Shown here in pieces: positions 1 to 10,287 of a stretch of DNA of 64,000 bases. Source of the DNA: Trichomonas tenax (Eukaryota; Parabasalia; Trichomonadida; Trichomonadidae); the NCBI GenBank assembly GCA_023091735.1, contig JALKBU010000033.1:1-64000 (forward strand). Reading direction: 5' to 3'. Both the position numbers and the translations under genes were made by a program. The notes beneath the pieces were generated by a model. It saw only the letters and a list, made by a program, of their open reading frames with translations, had not been told where the DNA came from and searched no databases. The first letter of the stretch is position 1. Every line of letters begins with the position of its first letter.

Positions 1-738
1 ATGATTTGATAGATATATAGACTGTGCCACTTACACCACTGGATAGACAACTATCAATATGTACATGAAAGTACTTTCAAATCGAAAAAATATTGATCAG
101 ATAAAAAGTTATGAAGGTCGCGGGACTCCACCGCAGAAAGAAAAATTTTCCCTAAATTTGCACGTGTCATCTTTCAAGATTCGAATTTAGGAGAAAATGT
201 GAATATTTGCATAAAGCTATATTGCAAAAAGTGATTTTCTGATGGTCTAAGAGTGGTACATCATAGAACAATGGCCTAACTAATAAGGCCCAAAAAGTGT
301 CAAAATGATCGTTATTACGGGATTTGAGATATGTAAACATAACCAAAACTAACACACTTTACATTTTGCTCAAATGTTTGATTATTGGTATTCATTTAAA
401 GATAAGTATATTGACAATAAAAATTGACAATAAAATTTTGAATACCCCACTTTTTCAGAAATTCTGACACGTAAAGTGTCGGATATCAAATGTCAGATAT
501 TGGGGGTCGGATTTTATGGAAAGCATTTAATAAAAGAAAGAGAATTATTTCTAAAATACATGTTATGAGAATTTTAATATGTATTGGTTTTTGTTATTTG
601 AATTTTATGTTAATATGGTATCTATTATTAATTTGATTTACTCAATTTTTGGCATTGTTCACAACGTCAAAGTGAGCATTAGTTGATACAAATTTGGTTA
701 AATCTGTAAAGTTAGATTATTGAATATCTGGTTCTAAA

Positions 739-850
739 TTTGTGAAAGATGAAATACTTTGTGTAACAAGAATTACTTTGTGAAAGATGAATTACTTTGT
801 TCAATATGAACTACTATGTGCAACAAGAATTTGTTGTGAAACAAGAACAA
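739..850. repeat. 38-base degenerate tandem repeat, about three units
   Basis: Units begin at 739, 777 and 815, a constant period of 38 bases. The first two share TTTGTGAAAGATGAA(A/T)TACTTTGT. The third is more diverged (TATGTGCAACAAGAATTTGT). No coding potential is seen. Confidence 0.7.
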
Positions 851-1030
851 ATTTGGGTTTACATTTTTTCTTGACAATGTCAGAATTTCCGAAATACCAT
901 AAAATTTTGTTCAAAAAAAGCACGTGTAAATGTCCAATACGCAAACATCGTCATTTTCAGACCCAAATTAACGCTATTTATGTGGCGAAAATCTTTAATT
1001 CGAAAATCTCTTTGCCTGAAAAATAATTTG

Positions 1031-1037
1031 TCACTTT
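1031..1037 (+). promoter_or_regulatory. Initiator-like element of the UBL-UBA gene
   Basis: TCACTTT fits the trichomonad initiator TCA(C/T)(A/T). It lies 31 bases before the ATG at 1064, and a second TCAT follows at 1038. This supports 1064 rather than the upstream in-frame ATG at 980. Confidence 0.5.
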
Positions 1038-1063
1038 TCATAAGGAAAAAAATCTTCGATAAG

Positions 1064-2041
1064 ATGCTTTCCGCTCGAGGGAGCACGGTAATGATTCGAA
1101 TAAAGCGCACTCTCGGGAGGCCATTCGTCGTATCTGCATCGCGTAATGATACTGTTCTGTCAATAAAAGAGAGAATTACTGCAAAGACAGGATTATATCC
1201 GCATCAACAAAGACTTGTTTTTCGAGGAAAGGTGCTTGTCGATGAGTTATCTGTCGGTTTTTACACTTCCACGAGCAACCCTACTATGTATCTCGCTCCT
1301 GTTAAAGAAGATAGGAGTGTGAATCATAAACCTGAAATGAAGCTTGAACGACTTATTTATTTGACAAATCTACTAACCAACGTTACAGCAGAAAAATACT
1401 TCGACACGGTAACAGAAATTAAAGAGCTTATCGAAGATCCGATTTTAATTGCCTTCGCTCGTATCAATGACCTTGCCATGCACACCATTTCGATGGCACA
1501 AGAAGCTTTAGAGACGACTGAACGTCCCCCTTCTCACCAACATGAAAATTATGTTGCTAAAACAACAGATTACGCGCTAAGTCTAGTCGAAGCTGCGCCG
1601 GACGGACTCAGAATATTGGCCTCATTCATGGAGGACTCTTCGAGCGACGAAGAAACTTTTCATAATTCTCCCGCCGTTCTCGAATATCAGCCCAAAATTA
1701 TGTCGAGGCCTCTGCCGTATTTAAAAGGTTACAAGAACGTCCTTCAGTCAACCGCATATAGGACTTTAGGGGCAAAAAAAGAGTTGTCAAACAACATAGC
1801 TGAAACAACACCGACATATTGCTCGTACAACGTTGGTTCAGATACTGACGACATTCTCGAATTCGCCCCGCATGAGGAATATGACCAAAGCTTGAGTCAG
1901 AAATTCGCTCCACAAGTCGAAATCTTGAAAACTATGGGATTCAAAGATGAACATTATATAATCAAGGCCTTAGGTGAGACCAACGGAAACGTTCAAAAAG
2001 CTGTAAAGCTTCTGCAAAATAAGTTTTTCGAAAATTTTTAA
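1064..2041 (+). CDS. UBL-UBA domain protein (ubiquilin/Dsk2-like ubiquitin receptor)
   Basis: A protein of 325 residues. Residues about 9-80 form a ubiquitin-like domain (MIRIKRTLGRPFVV, then the typical IKERI...G...QQRLVFRGK...L core). There is no terminal Gly-Gly, so it is not a conjugated modifier. The last 44 residues form a UBA domain with the MGF turn near residue 291 and a GNVQKAVKLL third helix. UBL-UBA proteins carry ubiquitylated substrates to the proteasome: the UBL binds the proteasome and the UBA binds ubiquitin. The middle is poorly conserved and I see no clear STI1 repeat, so ubiquilin/Dsk2 and Rad23 relatives both remain possible. The ATG at 1064 is chosen because an initiator lies upstream and residues before it look non-coding; 980 and 1091 are alternatives. 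Confidence 0.8.
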   Translation: MLSARGSTVMIRIKRTLGRPFVVSASRNDTVLSIKERITAKTGLYPHQQRLVFRGKVLVDELSVGFYTSTSNPTMYLAPVKEDRSVNHKPEMKLERLIYLTNLLTNVTAEKYFDTVTEIKELIEDPILIAFARINDLAMHTISMAQEALETTERPPSHQHENYVAKTTDYALSLVEAAPDGLRILASFMEDSSSDEETFHNSPAVLEYQPKIMSRPLPYLKGYKNVLQSTAYRTLGAKKELSNNIAETTPTYCSYNVGSDTDDILEFAPHEEYDQSLSQKFAPQVEILKTMGFKDEHYIIKALGETNGNVQKAVKLLQNKFFENF

Positions 2042-2378
2042 TTTTGTTTGTATTTTTTAAAAAATCAGTATTTCAAATCGGCTCCCGAGTATTAACCCAA
2101 CTCATTTTTTGGCCTTCTGAGCAATATGATATTGACAAAAATTTAATCTTTGAAAGTACCAAAGTCTATCGATATGTGAAAACTACTCAAAGAGTTCATG
2201 AAAAATAACTAAGGAATAAGTTTGGTTTTGTTATTTATAATTTCAGGAAATCAACTTTTGCGAAATGACCATTAAAAATGAAAACTAGGCGAGAAGCTAT
2301 ACGTGAAAAAGCTGTGATTTAAAGAACTAAGGAAGATTTTATTAAAATCTTGAAATAACGTGCAAAAGGTCAGATAAA
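2042..2378. other. Intergenic spacer
   Basis: No gene seen. GGTCAGATAAA lies directly before the next ATG and may be a weak initiator, though the base after TCA is G instead of C or T. Confidence 0.6.
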
Positions 2379-5234
2379 ATGTGCGCCAATGTGATTTCAC
2401 CTGGCGTCACGGCCTTCCACTATAAGTTTCAGAAGCCAAAACAGCAACTTTCGCTGTCCTCAACGCAATCGGTCTTAAAACCGCCTGGAACTTTATCTTC
2501 GGAAGAACGAATTTACAATTGTGCTAATTTCTTTGATAAATTGATGTTAGAACTCAATAGTTCGTCGTTTCATGCAGTTTGCGAAAAGTATTTAACGAAA
2601 ATGTTTCAAGCTGACAAATGTGTATTTTGGTATCTCAACGAAATCGAAAAAACACTTTATTCACCGACATACGATATAACCGAGAATATAGAAGCATCCC
2701 TACCAGGTTTCGTTGTCCAAACGAAATCTATGATTAAAATTCGAAATCAAAACTTGATGCCTTATGGATATCAGAATGATACAAGGATTGCTCCGAATGG
2801 ATCACCACAAGCATTCTTCCCTGTGGCATCTGATGACGGAATTTGTGGCGTTATTCAGATTGTTCGAGATCCACAATCTTCAGGCTACGAATTTGTCGAA
2901 AATGAAGCAATAGACTTCTGTATGAAGAAGTTCAAAATCTATTCAAATCTTATATTCAAGAATATCTCAATCTACAAAAAAATTGTCAATCTTTTTGCCG
3001 TTAATAACAAGACTGATCCTACGGTTATATTACAGGAGCACTTTGATTGTCAGTACGCTGACGTTTATCGGTTTGACATGTTGAGAAAGAATGTCAGAAT
3101 ACTAGAACACGAAACAGGAACAATGCGGCCGATTGAAGAACAATTCGGAGGCATTATTGCATACAGCGCGCATCACAAAGTCAATGTAAATGAATTAGAT
3201 ATAACACAAAACAAAAGATACAGCAAAACGCACGATTCACAATTTGAAGGTTCATTTTTGTGTGTTCAGGAAGAAATTTCATCACACAAGATATGGGTTG
3301 TTGTACTACGCAATAAATCTAAAGGTGAATTTACAACAGCGGATGAAAATTTATTAATGTCGATTTTACCAATTGTTGTTAAATCAATTAAAGGATTCAG
3401 CGAAGCAAAAAAGACCTCAAATATTGATACCCGACAGTCAGACTTATATGGTCTCGTTACAAATGTCGTCGAAATCGGGAATTCGATTGTAAATATTGGA
3501 AGAAGGATCGAAGAAGCTGTCAAACTTCTCATTGAAGCTGATGTTACGATATTTTTCTACTTTGATGGGAGATATGCAAGATTTTTATCTAAATTCCAAA
3601 ATGAGCGACCAATAGCAACATATCTCAAATCTGGATTAGTGTATTACATATTTGCGCGTAGAGAAGTAGTCTATTACAAGAATCCTGCAGATAATGAACA
3701 TTATAATCCCAAAATCGACGCTTATCCTGGTTTTGAGAACAAATGCACAATAGGAGCGACTGTGTGTGATACAAAAGGCAACCCTCTCGGTGTTATTATG
3801 GGCATTGGAAATCCAGCCGAGCAGTTCGATGACGATGATAAAAAGATTTTAGCAGCGTACGCAATATACAGTGGAATCGCGATAGAGAATCAGCTGTATG
3901 AAGATGCAAGTCTGAAGTTTGTTAAGACTGTTGAAGACACCGTTTCGAAGCCAAACTCAGAGAATTTAACAGCATTTGTCAACTCCTTAATCGAATGTGC
4001 TCCAATACGAAGAGTGACAATATATAACACTGCTTCAACGGACGATTCCACAGGAAGTTTAACCAAACTATTCAATTTTGGCATTCCTAGCGAGATAGGT
4101 GAAGGAAAACTCGCTGAGGACTGTCTGAAGACAAAAGAAGAAGTCATTTATGATAAAGCCAAACTTCAAGAGAATGGTTTCTTCATATTGAGCTCCAATA
4201 TTATCACCGCTAACTACGCTGTAAGAACACTATTTGGGCTGAAGGCACCACAGCGAAATAGCTATGTATCGCCTGACGAAGTGAGGATAATTGTTCGTCC
4301 TTTAGTCGACAAGAACAACATGTGTGTTGGCGTCTTGGAGATGGAGTATCTTGGAAAGGAGAACAAGATTATAATGAATATCGTTGATGCGATCGAAGTA
4401 ATGGCTTTCAGGCATCTCAAATCCTTAGTTCAGCCGGCTACATTAGTTCCTGATGACATTGAAACTGCCAGCATGTCAATCATCGCGAGCCAGGATAAGC
4501 AGCACCTGATCAGCCTCGACTTTAACGCTTATGTTCTCACAGAAGCTGAAATCACAAGAACGATATTTGCTTTGATAGAATCATTTGGACTGATCGGAAA
4601 CCTTTCTATCGATGCCATTGAGATGGGAGGATTCCTTAATGATATCATGGCATTATCAGGAAAGCACTGCTGCTTCGTCATGGACATAATTCAAGGCTGC
4701 TCGATGATGATCAAACTTTCCAAGTATGACACTTTATCAACAAAACACACTTTGTTGGCTCTCTTCTATGCATTGTTGTTCTACGAACTTAAACCAATTG
4801 ACATCCTAAGGCTTCTCACTAAGTACCAAGTCACGGGATGTGTCGAGAAAAGTGCAAAGAGCGCTTTCTTGCAGAGTGTTATGAAGTTCATGAAAAGTGT
4901 TTCTATGACTAATTTTACATCTTTAAGACAGCAAGCTTTGCAGGTATTGACATCTGGCGAGTTCGATCCAACAGAGTCTGATTCTCACAGATATATGCTG
5001 TTCACTATAATTGGAGTTGTGTCTGTCTGTTTCTCCGCTTGCAGACCGCAATTCAACAAGACAATATTCGAGACATTTTATCAGGAATATTGCAGGTTTA
5101 CAGAATCCATTGACGATCAATCCACTGTTATGAGCACTGTTGTCTTGCCTCTCTTTAGTATCCTTGCAAAAGCAGCACCTCCTCTCGCTAATTTCCAATC
5201 AAACGCTTTGAATAACTCAAAGAGGATTCATTAA
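2379..5234 (+). CDS. Multi-GAF protein with a phosphodiesterase-like domain lacking catalytic residues
   Basis: A protein of 951 residues, probably cytosolic since no signal peptide or membrane segment is seen. About four GAF-like modules occur near 50-190, 215-330, 370-500 and 515-690. Each ends in a hydrophobic strand typical of GAF folds, such as GICGVIQIVRD, GNPLGVIMGIGNP and MCVGVLEMEYLG. Residues about 715-930 follow the class I cyclic-nucleotide phosphodiesterase pattern: FNAYVLTEAEITRTIFALIE, then ESFGL, then an all-helical region. The metal-binding histidines are not there. Where the family has an HN..H motif this protein has CCFVMDIIQGCSM, and where it has HD it has FYELKP. GAF domains usually bind cyclic nucleotides or mediate dimers, so a regulatory pseudoenzyme is inferred. 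GAF assignment is firm; the dead phosphodiesterase reading is moderately firm. Confidence 0.75.
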   Translation: MCANVISPGVTAFHYKFQKPKQQLSLSSTQSVLKPPGTLSSEERIYNCANFFDKLMLELNSSSFHAVCEKYLTKMFQADKCVFWYLNEIEKTLYSPTYDITENIEASLPGFVVQTKSMIKIRNQNLMPYGYQNDTRIAPNGSPQAFFPVASDDGICGVIQIVRDPQSSGYEFVENEAIDFCMKKFKIYSNLIFKNISIYKKIVNLFAVNNKTDPTVILQEHFDCQYADVYRFDMLRKNVRILEHETGTMRPIEEQFGGIIAYSAHHKVNVNELDITQNKRYSKTHDSQFEGSFLCVQEEISSHKIWVVVLRNKSKGEFTTADENLLMSILPIVVKSIKGFSEAKKTSNIDTRQSDLYGLVTNVVEIGNSIVNIGRRIEEAVKLLIEADVTIFFYFDGRYARFLSKFQNERPIATYLKSGLVYYIFARREVVYYKNPADNEHYNPKIDAYPGFENKCTIGATVCDTKGNPLGVIMGIGNPAEQFDDDDKKILAAYAIYSGIAIENQLYEDASLKFVKTVEDTVSKPNSENLTAFVNSLIECAPIRRVTIYNTASTDDSTGSLTKLFNFGIPSEIGEGKLAEDCLKTKEEVIYDKAKLQENGFFILSSNIITANYAVRTLFGLKAPQRNSYVSPDEVRIIVRPLVDKNNMCVGVLEMEYLGKENKIIMNIVDAIEVMAFRHLKSLVQPATLVPDDIETASMSIIASQDKQHLISLDFNAYVLTEAEITRTIFALIESFGLIGNLSIDAIEMGGFLNDIMALSGKHCCFVMDIIQGCSMMIKLSKYDTLSTKHTLLALFYALLFYELKPIDILRLLTKYQVTGCVEKSAKSAFLQSVMKFMKSVSMTNFTSLRQQALQVLTSGEFDPTESDSHRYMLFTIIGVVSVCFSACRPQFNKTIFETFYQEYCRFTESIDDQSTVMSTVVLPLFSILAKAAPPLANFQSNALNNSKRIH

Positions 5235-7066
5235 TATTTTTTTGTTTGTTATTATGAATAAATTGTTTGTATTTGATTAATTTGCCCCTTAAAATGATAT
5301 GTGCATTTGAAAAATGGCTTTAAACATAAACAAAATTCAAAATTATTTCCAATTAACCTTGAAATTCTGATTTTGATATCGCAATCAGTAGCAAAGATAG
5401 AATATCGATATTTTATATACGAAAATATTAGCGATTTTTAAAATAGCATTATGCAAATACTGTATGTGATTTGAACGGTCAGAAGTGAATTTGACAGTAT
5501 CGTTTCAATTTTAGTTTATAAAATAATGGTACCACTAGGATCGCAGCATTTCGGTAATACTATTAATGGTACTTTTAAGCCCTAACAAATTTTTGACATT
5601 TGACAAATTTTGCATTTCCAGATCGTATCTCGAAAAATTAAAATTGCAATCTACAAAGCTTAGGATGTTTGCAATATGGGGGTGTCTGCGATCTGAGGGA
5701 TTAAGCAGCATCTTCAAGTTATTTCTAAATTTTAAAGTTCTGAAAATTGCGTTTTTTTTTGATCCCATTTTGAAGGCGGCAATCATAATTTGTTGCTGAT
5801 GTACCTCTTCGTAAGAGGTGGCGCTATGTTCTGGCGAGATTGATTTTAATTTCGAAATTTCTATATCGTGATAAATTTTTTAGAGTCATAGTGTATTCTA
5901 TCATATGGAGACAGTACTGATGCATAGATATATCGAGCTTTGCAGAAAAGTGTGCAAGGCAGTGTCTTTCTGCATGAAGTTTTATATGACCGACAAAACA
6001 AAAAGTGAAGTTGCCCCCCTTTTTAATCTATAATCTAAAAAAAATTCTAAATCCTTATTCGAACTTCGTACATTTATTAACACAATTCAATTATTCCATT
6101 GCTTTCTGATCTCACGTAATGTTTTCTACATATATAATGATTTTTTTCATCCATAGCTTGGCTAACCCTGCAATATTTTGAGAGGCGGCAGTCAGATTCA
6201 AAAATGACCGATAAAACTACATACGTATAATTGATAGTACGCACAGGCCAAATAAGTTCTGAAAATCGACCAGACATTTTCAATTTTTATATAGCCTACA
6301 AAGTGTGCGTACTCAGAATTATGCGCAATTCTTAAGAATTTTTTGCGTGTTTAAATATTTTTGCTGCAAAATAGCTATATTGATTGTGCTGAATCTAAAA
6401 TATGTCAAAGTATTCAAATAAAAAATGTAACATTCTGCTTTTGTGGATCATTTTACCGGGGTTGGTTTGGGAGGGGCGAAGCTCCTCCCAATAGAATACA
6501 TTTCGAAGCAATAACATATGCAAATGCATTAATTAGAGTGAAAAACATTCAATTTTTCATATCCAAATATAGAAATCAATGCTCATGAATATGAAAATAT
6601 CATGCCCAGGCTATGTGTATGGCAAATATTAGTCCTATAAGACTGCAAAGTGAGAATTAGAAAATTGGAAATCAAATTTTGTGAAAAAAATTATCATTTT
6701 GAAGTGCAAAACGCTTTAATCGCACGAAAATAAAACAGGTATCAAGCCTGTCGGAGTTGCTATATCATTTTTTAAAAAGAGCATTCAAATTTTTAAAAAT
6801 TTTCATTTATTACGATCAAAAACGTCTCAAAAATAATCGTCACAAACTAATACAGTGCCTAAAAAATGTTATCAAGATTATCAAATAAATTAAATTTGTA
6901 CAAAATAAAATTGGTCAGTGAATTCTACTCTGCAACATATAAGCAGTGTATTTATGAATTTGAATCCGAAAAACTTCTCAAAATCTAACGTAAATCATTC
7001 AAATAAATGCTTTCTTTTTTCTTTTTATTCCGGGGAAGAGTCGAGGAATTCAACATTAGGTACTTA
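5235..7066. other. 1.8 kb intergenic region
   Basis: No gene seen. Short overlapping frames around 5535-5800 and 6077-6588 have no recognisable domain and opposite-strand overlaps. A small perfect stem ACCTCTT-cgt-AAGAGGT lies near 5801-5820, and a GC-rich stem lies at 6467-6491 (listed separately). Confidence 0.6.
6467..6491. other. GC-rich stem-loop in AT-rich spacer
   Basis: TTGGGAGGGGC, loop GAA, GCTCCTCCCAA. This is an 11-pair stem with one G:U pair (plus strand). It is preceded by CCGGGGTTGG at 6457-6466. Its base composition stands out sharply. It could be part of a structured RNA or of a mobile element; no homologue is recognised. Confidence 0.5.
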
Positions 7067-7073
7067 TCACTTA
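7067..7073 (+). promoter_or_regulatory. Initiator of the 7.1 kb gene
   Basis: TCACTTA matches the trichomonad initiator. It would place transcription start at 7069 and give a 13-base leader before ATG at 7082, a typical trichomonad leader length. It argues against the upstream in-frame ATG at 7007. Confidence 0.6.
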
Positions 7074-7081
7074 TTTCCAGG

Positions 7082-9916
7082 ATGATGGGGCCTCAAAGGT
7101 CCCTGTTTTCGATTGACACAAGCCAACAATTGGGAAATTGTTTATCGAGAAAGACGAAATTGTGCTATTCCTATATAAATATGAACTCTTCTATTGAAAA
7201 TAAGGTGATTTCATTGTTGAATTTCGCTGATGTCAAAATTATTAAGGAGTTTATTGATCAAGGTTACGAAATTTTGCCTCGTTTTCGCAAAGACTCCAAG
7301 TATTTGGTGTCAGGCAGATACTTCAAGCCAAACAACACCATGTACAGAAACTTTCAGTTTATAAGCCATCCTAACAACTTTACAATCACGAATACCAGGT
7401 ATAACTGCCAAATGGCACGACCACTGAAATTCATACGATTCATGAATTCCGTTATTTTACCAGCACTATTTATAATTGTCTTAATAAATTTTATATCAAA
7501 GAAAATTCCGCTTAAATTACAATCAAACAAACCGAACGACTTCAGTATAATATTCTGTTCGACGAATGGGCGTATTTTGACGCCAATTCCTTCAAATTTA
7601 CCACTTTCAATTCGTAATATTATTTGTCACAACTGTATTCACGCTGATGAGCACCATTCCGCTCATAACGTATTCAAGGAGGAGATTATGACCCTCTACA
7701 AGATAATTTTCAAACCAATTGGTTCAAACATCATCATGTGCACAGTTTTTAACCTGCCATTCGAATCTCGAAGTTTCGACTGCCAGACTGTCGAAGCTGG
7801 CACAAAGATGAATGATTGCGTCAATGACGAGAGAATACCTGTTCCTGCTAAGCTAAAGTTCGATTCCAATGGCTCTGCATCTGCTTCTTTCGACTTAAAG
7901 ATCGACAGACAAGATTGCAATTTGACCATCAAGAGCGGCAGCAGAGATATTTTCGCGCTTGGAAGACAAGGAACAGAGATAGAGAGGATCATTTCTATTC
8001 AGCAGTCAAGCCTTTATAATGGACTCAAGTCCAAGCCCGACTCTTCTAACTTCATTTCGAGTGTTTCGAGTTTTTACTCGAGATTAAATTACAAAGCAAT
8101 TATCATCGATATTTTGGAAAACGGAAAACTCAGAACTATCGCCAATTTCTGCAACACAAAGCAGCTCAAGGATGAGTACAAGAAGACATTGGATATGTTC
8201 GTTAATAATACAATCAAGGATGGTGATTTGCTGAGATGGAATTATGGAGAATTTAGAATTGGCGTCTACACAATCACTGTTGAGACAACGCGTTATATCT
8301 GCTTCGTTGCTGCTGATGCAAGCTCTTATATTCTTAGGTCTATCGAATACAACTCACACGCTATATTGACGATGTTAATCACACACAATCACTCAACATT
8401 CATTTCAAGAGGGCAAATCGAAGATATTGATATGGTATTAGATTCTTTCTTATCTTCAAACATTGCTTACTTCGAAGTTATCGAGGATCAGATTGATTGG
8501 TGCCGAGGAACTTTATTCGGTCAACCTGTCTCAAAGCAATCAATATTCCCAATATACAAACACTGCGAAACAACTTTGGGTGAAAAAAATGGAGTAATTA
8601 AGTTCGTTTACCCTGTTTGGTTGAAAGAAAACGACCGTCGCTTTATTGCCGTCAATGCTGTCAACTCTTATGACACAAAGAGAAATGTCAACGTGTTAAC
8701 ATGCATGATGCGTGATGTTACGTATATCTACTTCCCTGATTTATACGAGAACCACATGCTCATGTCTTCATTGCTTGGTGGCTGCATGCTTGACTTCCAG
8801 AGGGTTATTGGTAAGGATGGTACTTTAGACTTTAGGCAGCCAATGCAGAGATTCTTCGGTGAAATGCCTCCCGAGGATTTTTCAGCAATTTCCAAAGTCC
8901 TTAATTCCAAAGAGTTACATTCATTCAAGGTTGAACCAAAGCCAATCGTCAGGTTCGTCAAGAAGGCCGGCGATCCAAAACTTGGTGCAACAATTCCTGT
9001 TGGCAAAGAAGGAGACTTCTTCATGTATCCTGATCCAGCATTCTCGAAAGCTGTTCCAGAGCTGATCAACAATATCTATCCTCATCCAATGGACGATAAT
9101 ACTAAGAACACTAGTTTCTCGTTGATTGACATCGCACGAGATACTTTTACAGAGTTTAGAATCACTGCCAAGACCATCCCTTACACGGACTGGACACCTC
9201 CGCAGGAACTTCTATATGCACCAAAGTGCAGAAGACACATCGAGAACCTCGCTGGCTCATTCTATAGGAAACACGCCGGCAATTTCATGGCATCTGTCAT
9301 TGAAGCATTAAAGACAGGCCACTCCACATTAATCGCCCACTATTATGAAGTCTCTCTCGTCAAGCCAATCCTCATCGACATTCAGTTCGTTAATGGTATT
9401 TTATCGATCTCAGGAACATCTCTAATGGAGGAAAACTACATTGCTCAAAAATCTTCAATGTACAAACATGCTCTCGATGGTGTTAACCCAACAGGCCACA
9501 TTATTCCATGGACATACAACATCAACGAGACAGGTGATGGCATTTACACAAAGAGTCCCGGTGGTATAGAAATCACAAGGTTCTCTTTAACATCACGTCA
9601 GCATGTTATTGTTCCAGAGCAGAGAATGAAGCTCGAAGCACAGATTGCTTCAGGAGTCGTTCACATGCCATACATCATCAAGTTTGATGAACCGAAGTGG
9701 TTCGTTTGCCGTGGACAGCTTACAGAGAAGGAAACATTCCATGGAATTTTGTTCTTGGTTCCATCCAATGCTATTCCAAGAGATGTAGCACCAGGAAAGA
9801 AAGCAAACATTGCAAGAAACTTGTACAATGCTTTCGAGCATCTTTACAACTTGATTCCATTCGAAAAGACAGAATTCAAAGAAGTCTATGACTTCGTTTC
9901 CACAAGAACTATTTAA
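7082..9916 (+). CDS. Large single-pass membrane protein, function unknown
   Basis: A protein of 944 residues from the ATG at 7082. One strong hydrophobic helix lies near residues 122-140 (core SVILPALFIIVLI), followed by lysines, so a single-pass protein with a large C-terminal part is likely. The C-terminal 800 residues are mixed alpha/beta without low-complexity sequence. Blocks such as IEVIEDQIDWCRG-like and LSISGTSLMEEN could belong to PAS-like sensor domains, but I do not recognise a family with confidence. It lies directly after the multi-GAF gene on the same strand, which would fit a signalling role. This is an inference only. The reading frame from 7007 is also open and would add 25 residues. 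Confidence 0.7.
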   Translation: MMGPQRSLFSIDTSQQLGNCLSRKTKLCYSYINMNSSIENKVISLLNFADVKIIKEFIDQGYEILPRFRKDSKYLVSGRYFKPNNTMYRNFQFISHPNNFTITNTRYNCQMARPLKFIRFMNSVILPALFIIVLINFISKKIPLKLQSNKPNDFSIIFCSTNGRILTPIPSNLPLSIRNIICHNCIHADEHHSAHNVFKEEIMTLYKIIFKPIGSNIIMCTVFNLPFESRSFDCQTVEAGTKMNDCVNDERIPVPAKLKFDSNGSASASFDLKIDRQDCNLTIKSGSRDIFALGRQGTEIERIISIQQSSLYNGLKSKPDSSNFISSVSSFYSRLNYKAIIIDILENGKLRTIANFCNTKQLKDEYKKTLDMFVNNTIKDGDLLRWNYGEFRIGVYTITVETTRYICFVAADASSYILRSIEYNSHAILTMLITHNHSTFISRGQIEDIDMVLDSFLSSNIAYFEVIEDQIDWCRGTLFGQPVSKQSIFPIYKHCETTLGEKNGVIKFVYPVWLKENDRRFIAVNAVNSYDTKRNVNVLTCMMRDVTYIYFPDLYENHMLMSSLLGGCMLDFQRVIGKDGTLDFRQPMQRFFGEMPPEDFSAISKVLNSKELHSFKVEPKPIVRFVKKAGDPKLGATIPVGKEGDFFMYPDPAFSKAVPELINNIYPHPMDDNTKNTSFSLIDIARDTFTEFRITAKTIPYTDWTPPQELLYAPKCRRHIENLAGSFYRKHAGNFMASVIEALKTGHSTLIAHYYEVSLVKPILIDIQFVNGILSISGTSLMEENYIAQKSSMYKHALDGVNPTGHIIPWTYNINETGDGIYTKSPGGIEITRFSLTSRQHVIVPEQRMKLEAQIASGVVHMPYIIKFDEPKWFVCRGQLTEKETFHGILFLVPSNAIPRDVAPGKKANIARNLYNAFEHLYNLIPFEKTEFKEVYDFVSTRTI

Positions 9917-10287
9917 TCATATTATTTGTTTATTTTATTTTTATATTGTGTGGTATATCATTGTCATTGATATGATTTATCACAGTTTTAAATATTTATG
10001 TTATTCGAATATGTTTATGTATTTGGTTCCATTTTTTTGTTCATCTCCTTCTTCTATTTTCTCTTTTCTTAGAAAGAGGAATTTAAATTTAGATGACAAA
10101 ACAATTTCTTTAATAAAAGATTAGCTTAAAGGTCTTGAAATATATGAGATTTTTGTTCCATTGAATTTCCAATGAATGAATCTTTACTTTTTTGTATTTA
10201 ATTAACAATTATTTTACCATTTTATAATGAATGAACATAAAAGACAGATATTTTATTATAAACAGGCCATTTCTGATTGCACTGAAG
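9917..10287. other. Convergent 3' spacer
   Basis: AT-rich spacer between converging genes. No feature is recognised apart from A/T runs compatible with polyadenylation signals. Confidence 0.6.

Larger units (their letters stand above)
1..1063. other. Intergenic region without a gene
   Basis: AT-rich DNA. The short open frames here look like chance frames and show no protein-like composition. It holds a dyad TGACACGTAA...GTGTC at 465-480 and a three-unit direct repeat at 739-850, listed separately. Confidence 0.7.

Noticed and set aside
787..1026. Short coding frame upstream of the UBL-UBA gene
   Set aside because: Spans the 38-base tandem repeat and an opposite-strand frame; no conserved motif.
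7007..7081. Upstream start and possible intron (gtacttatcacttatttccag)
   Set aside because: It looks superficially like GT...AG, but lacks the trichomonad splice motifs GTATGT and ACTAACACACAG; the initiator at 7067 gives a simpler reading.
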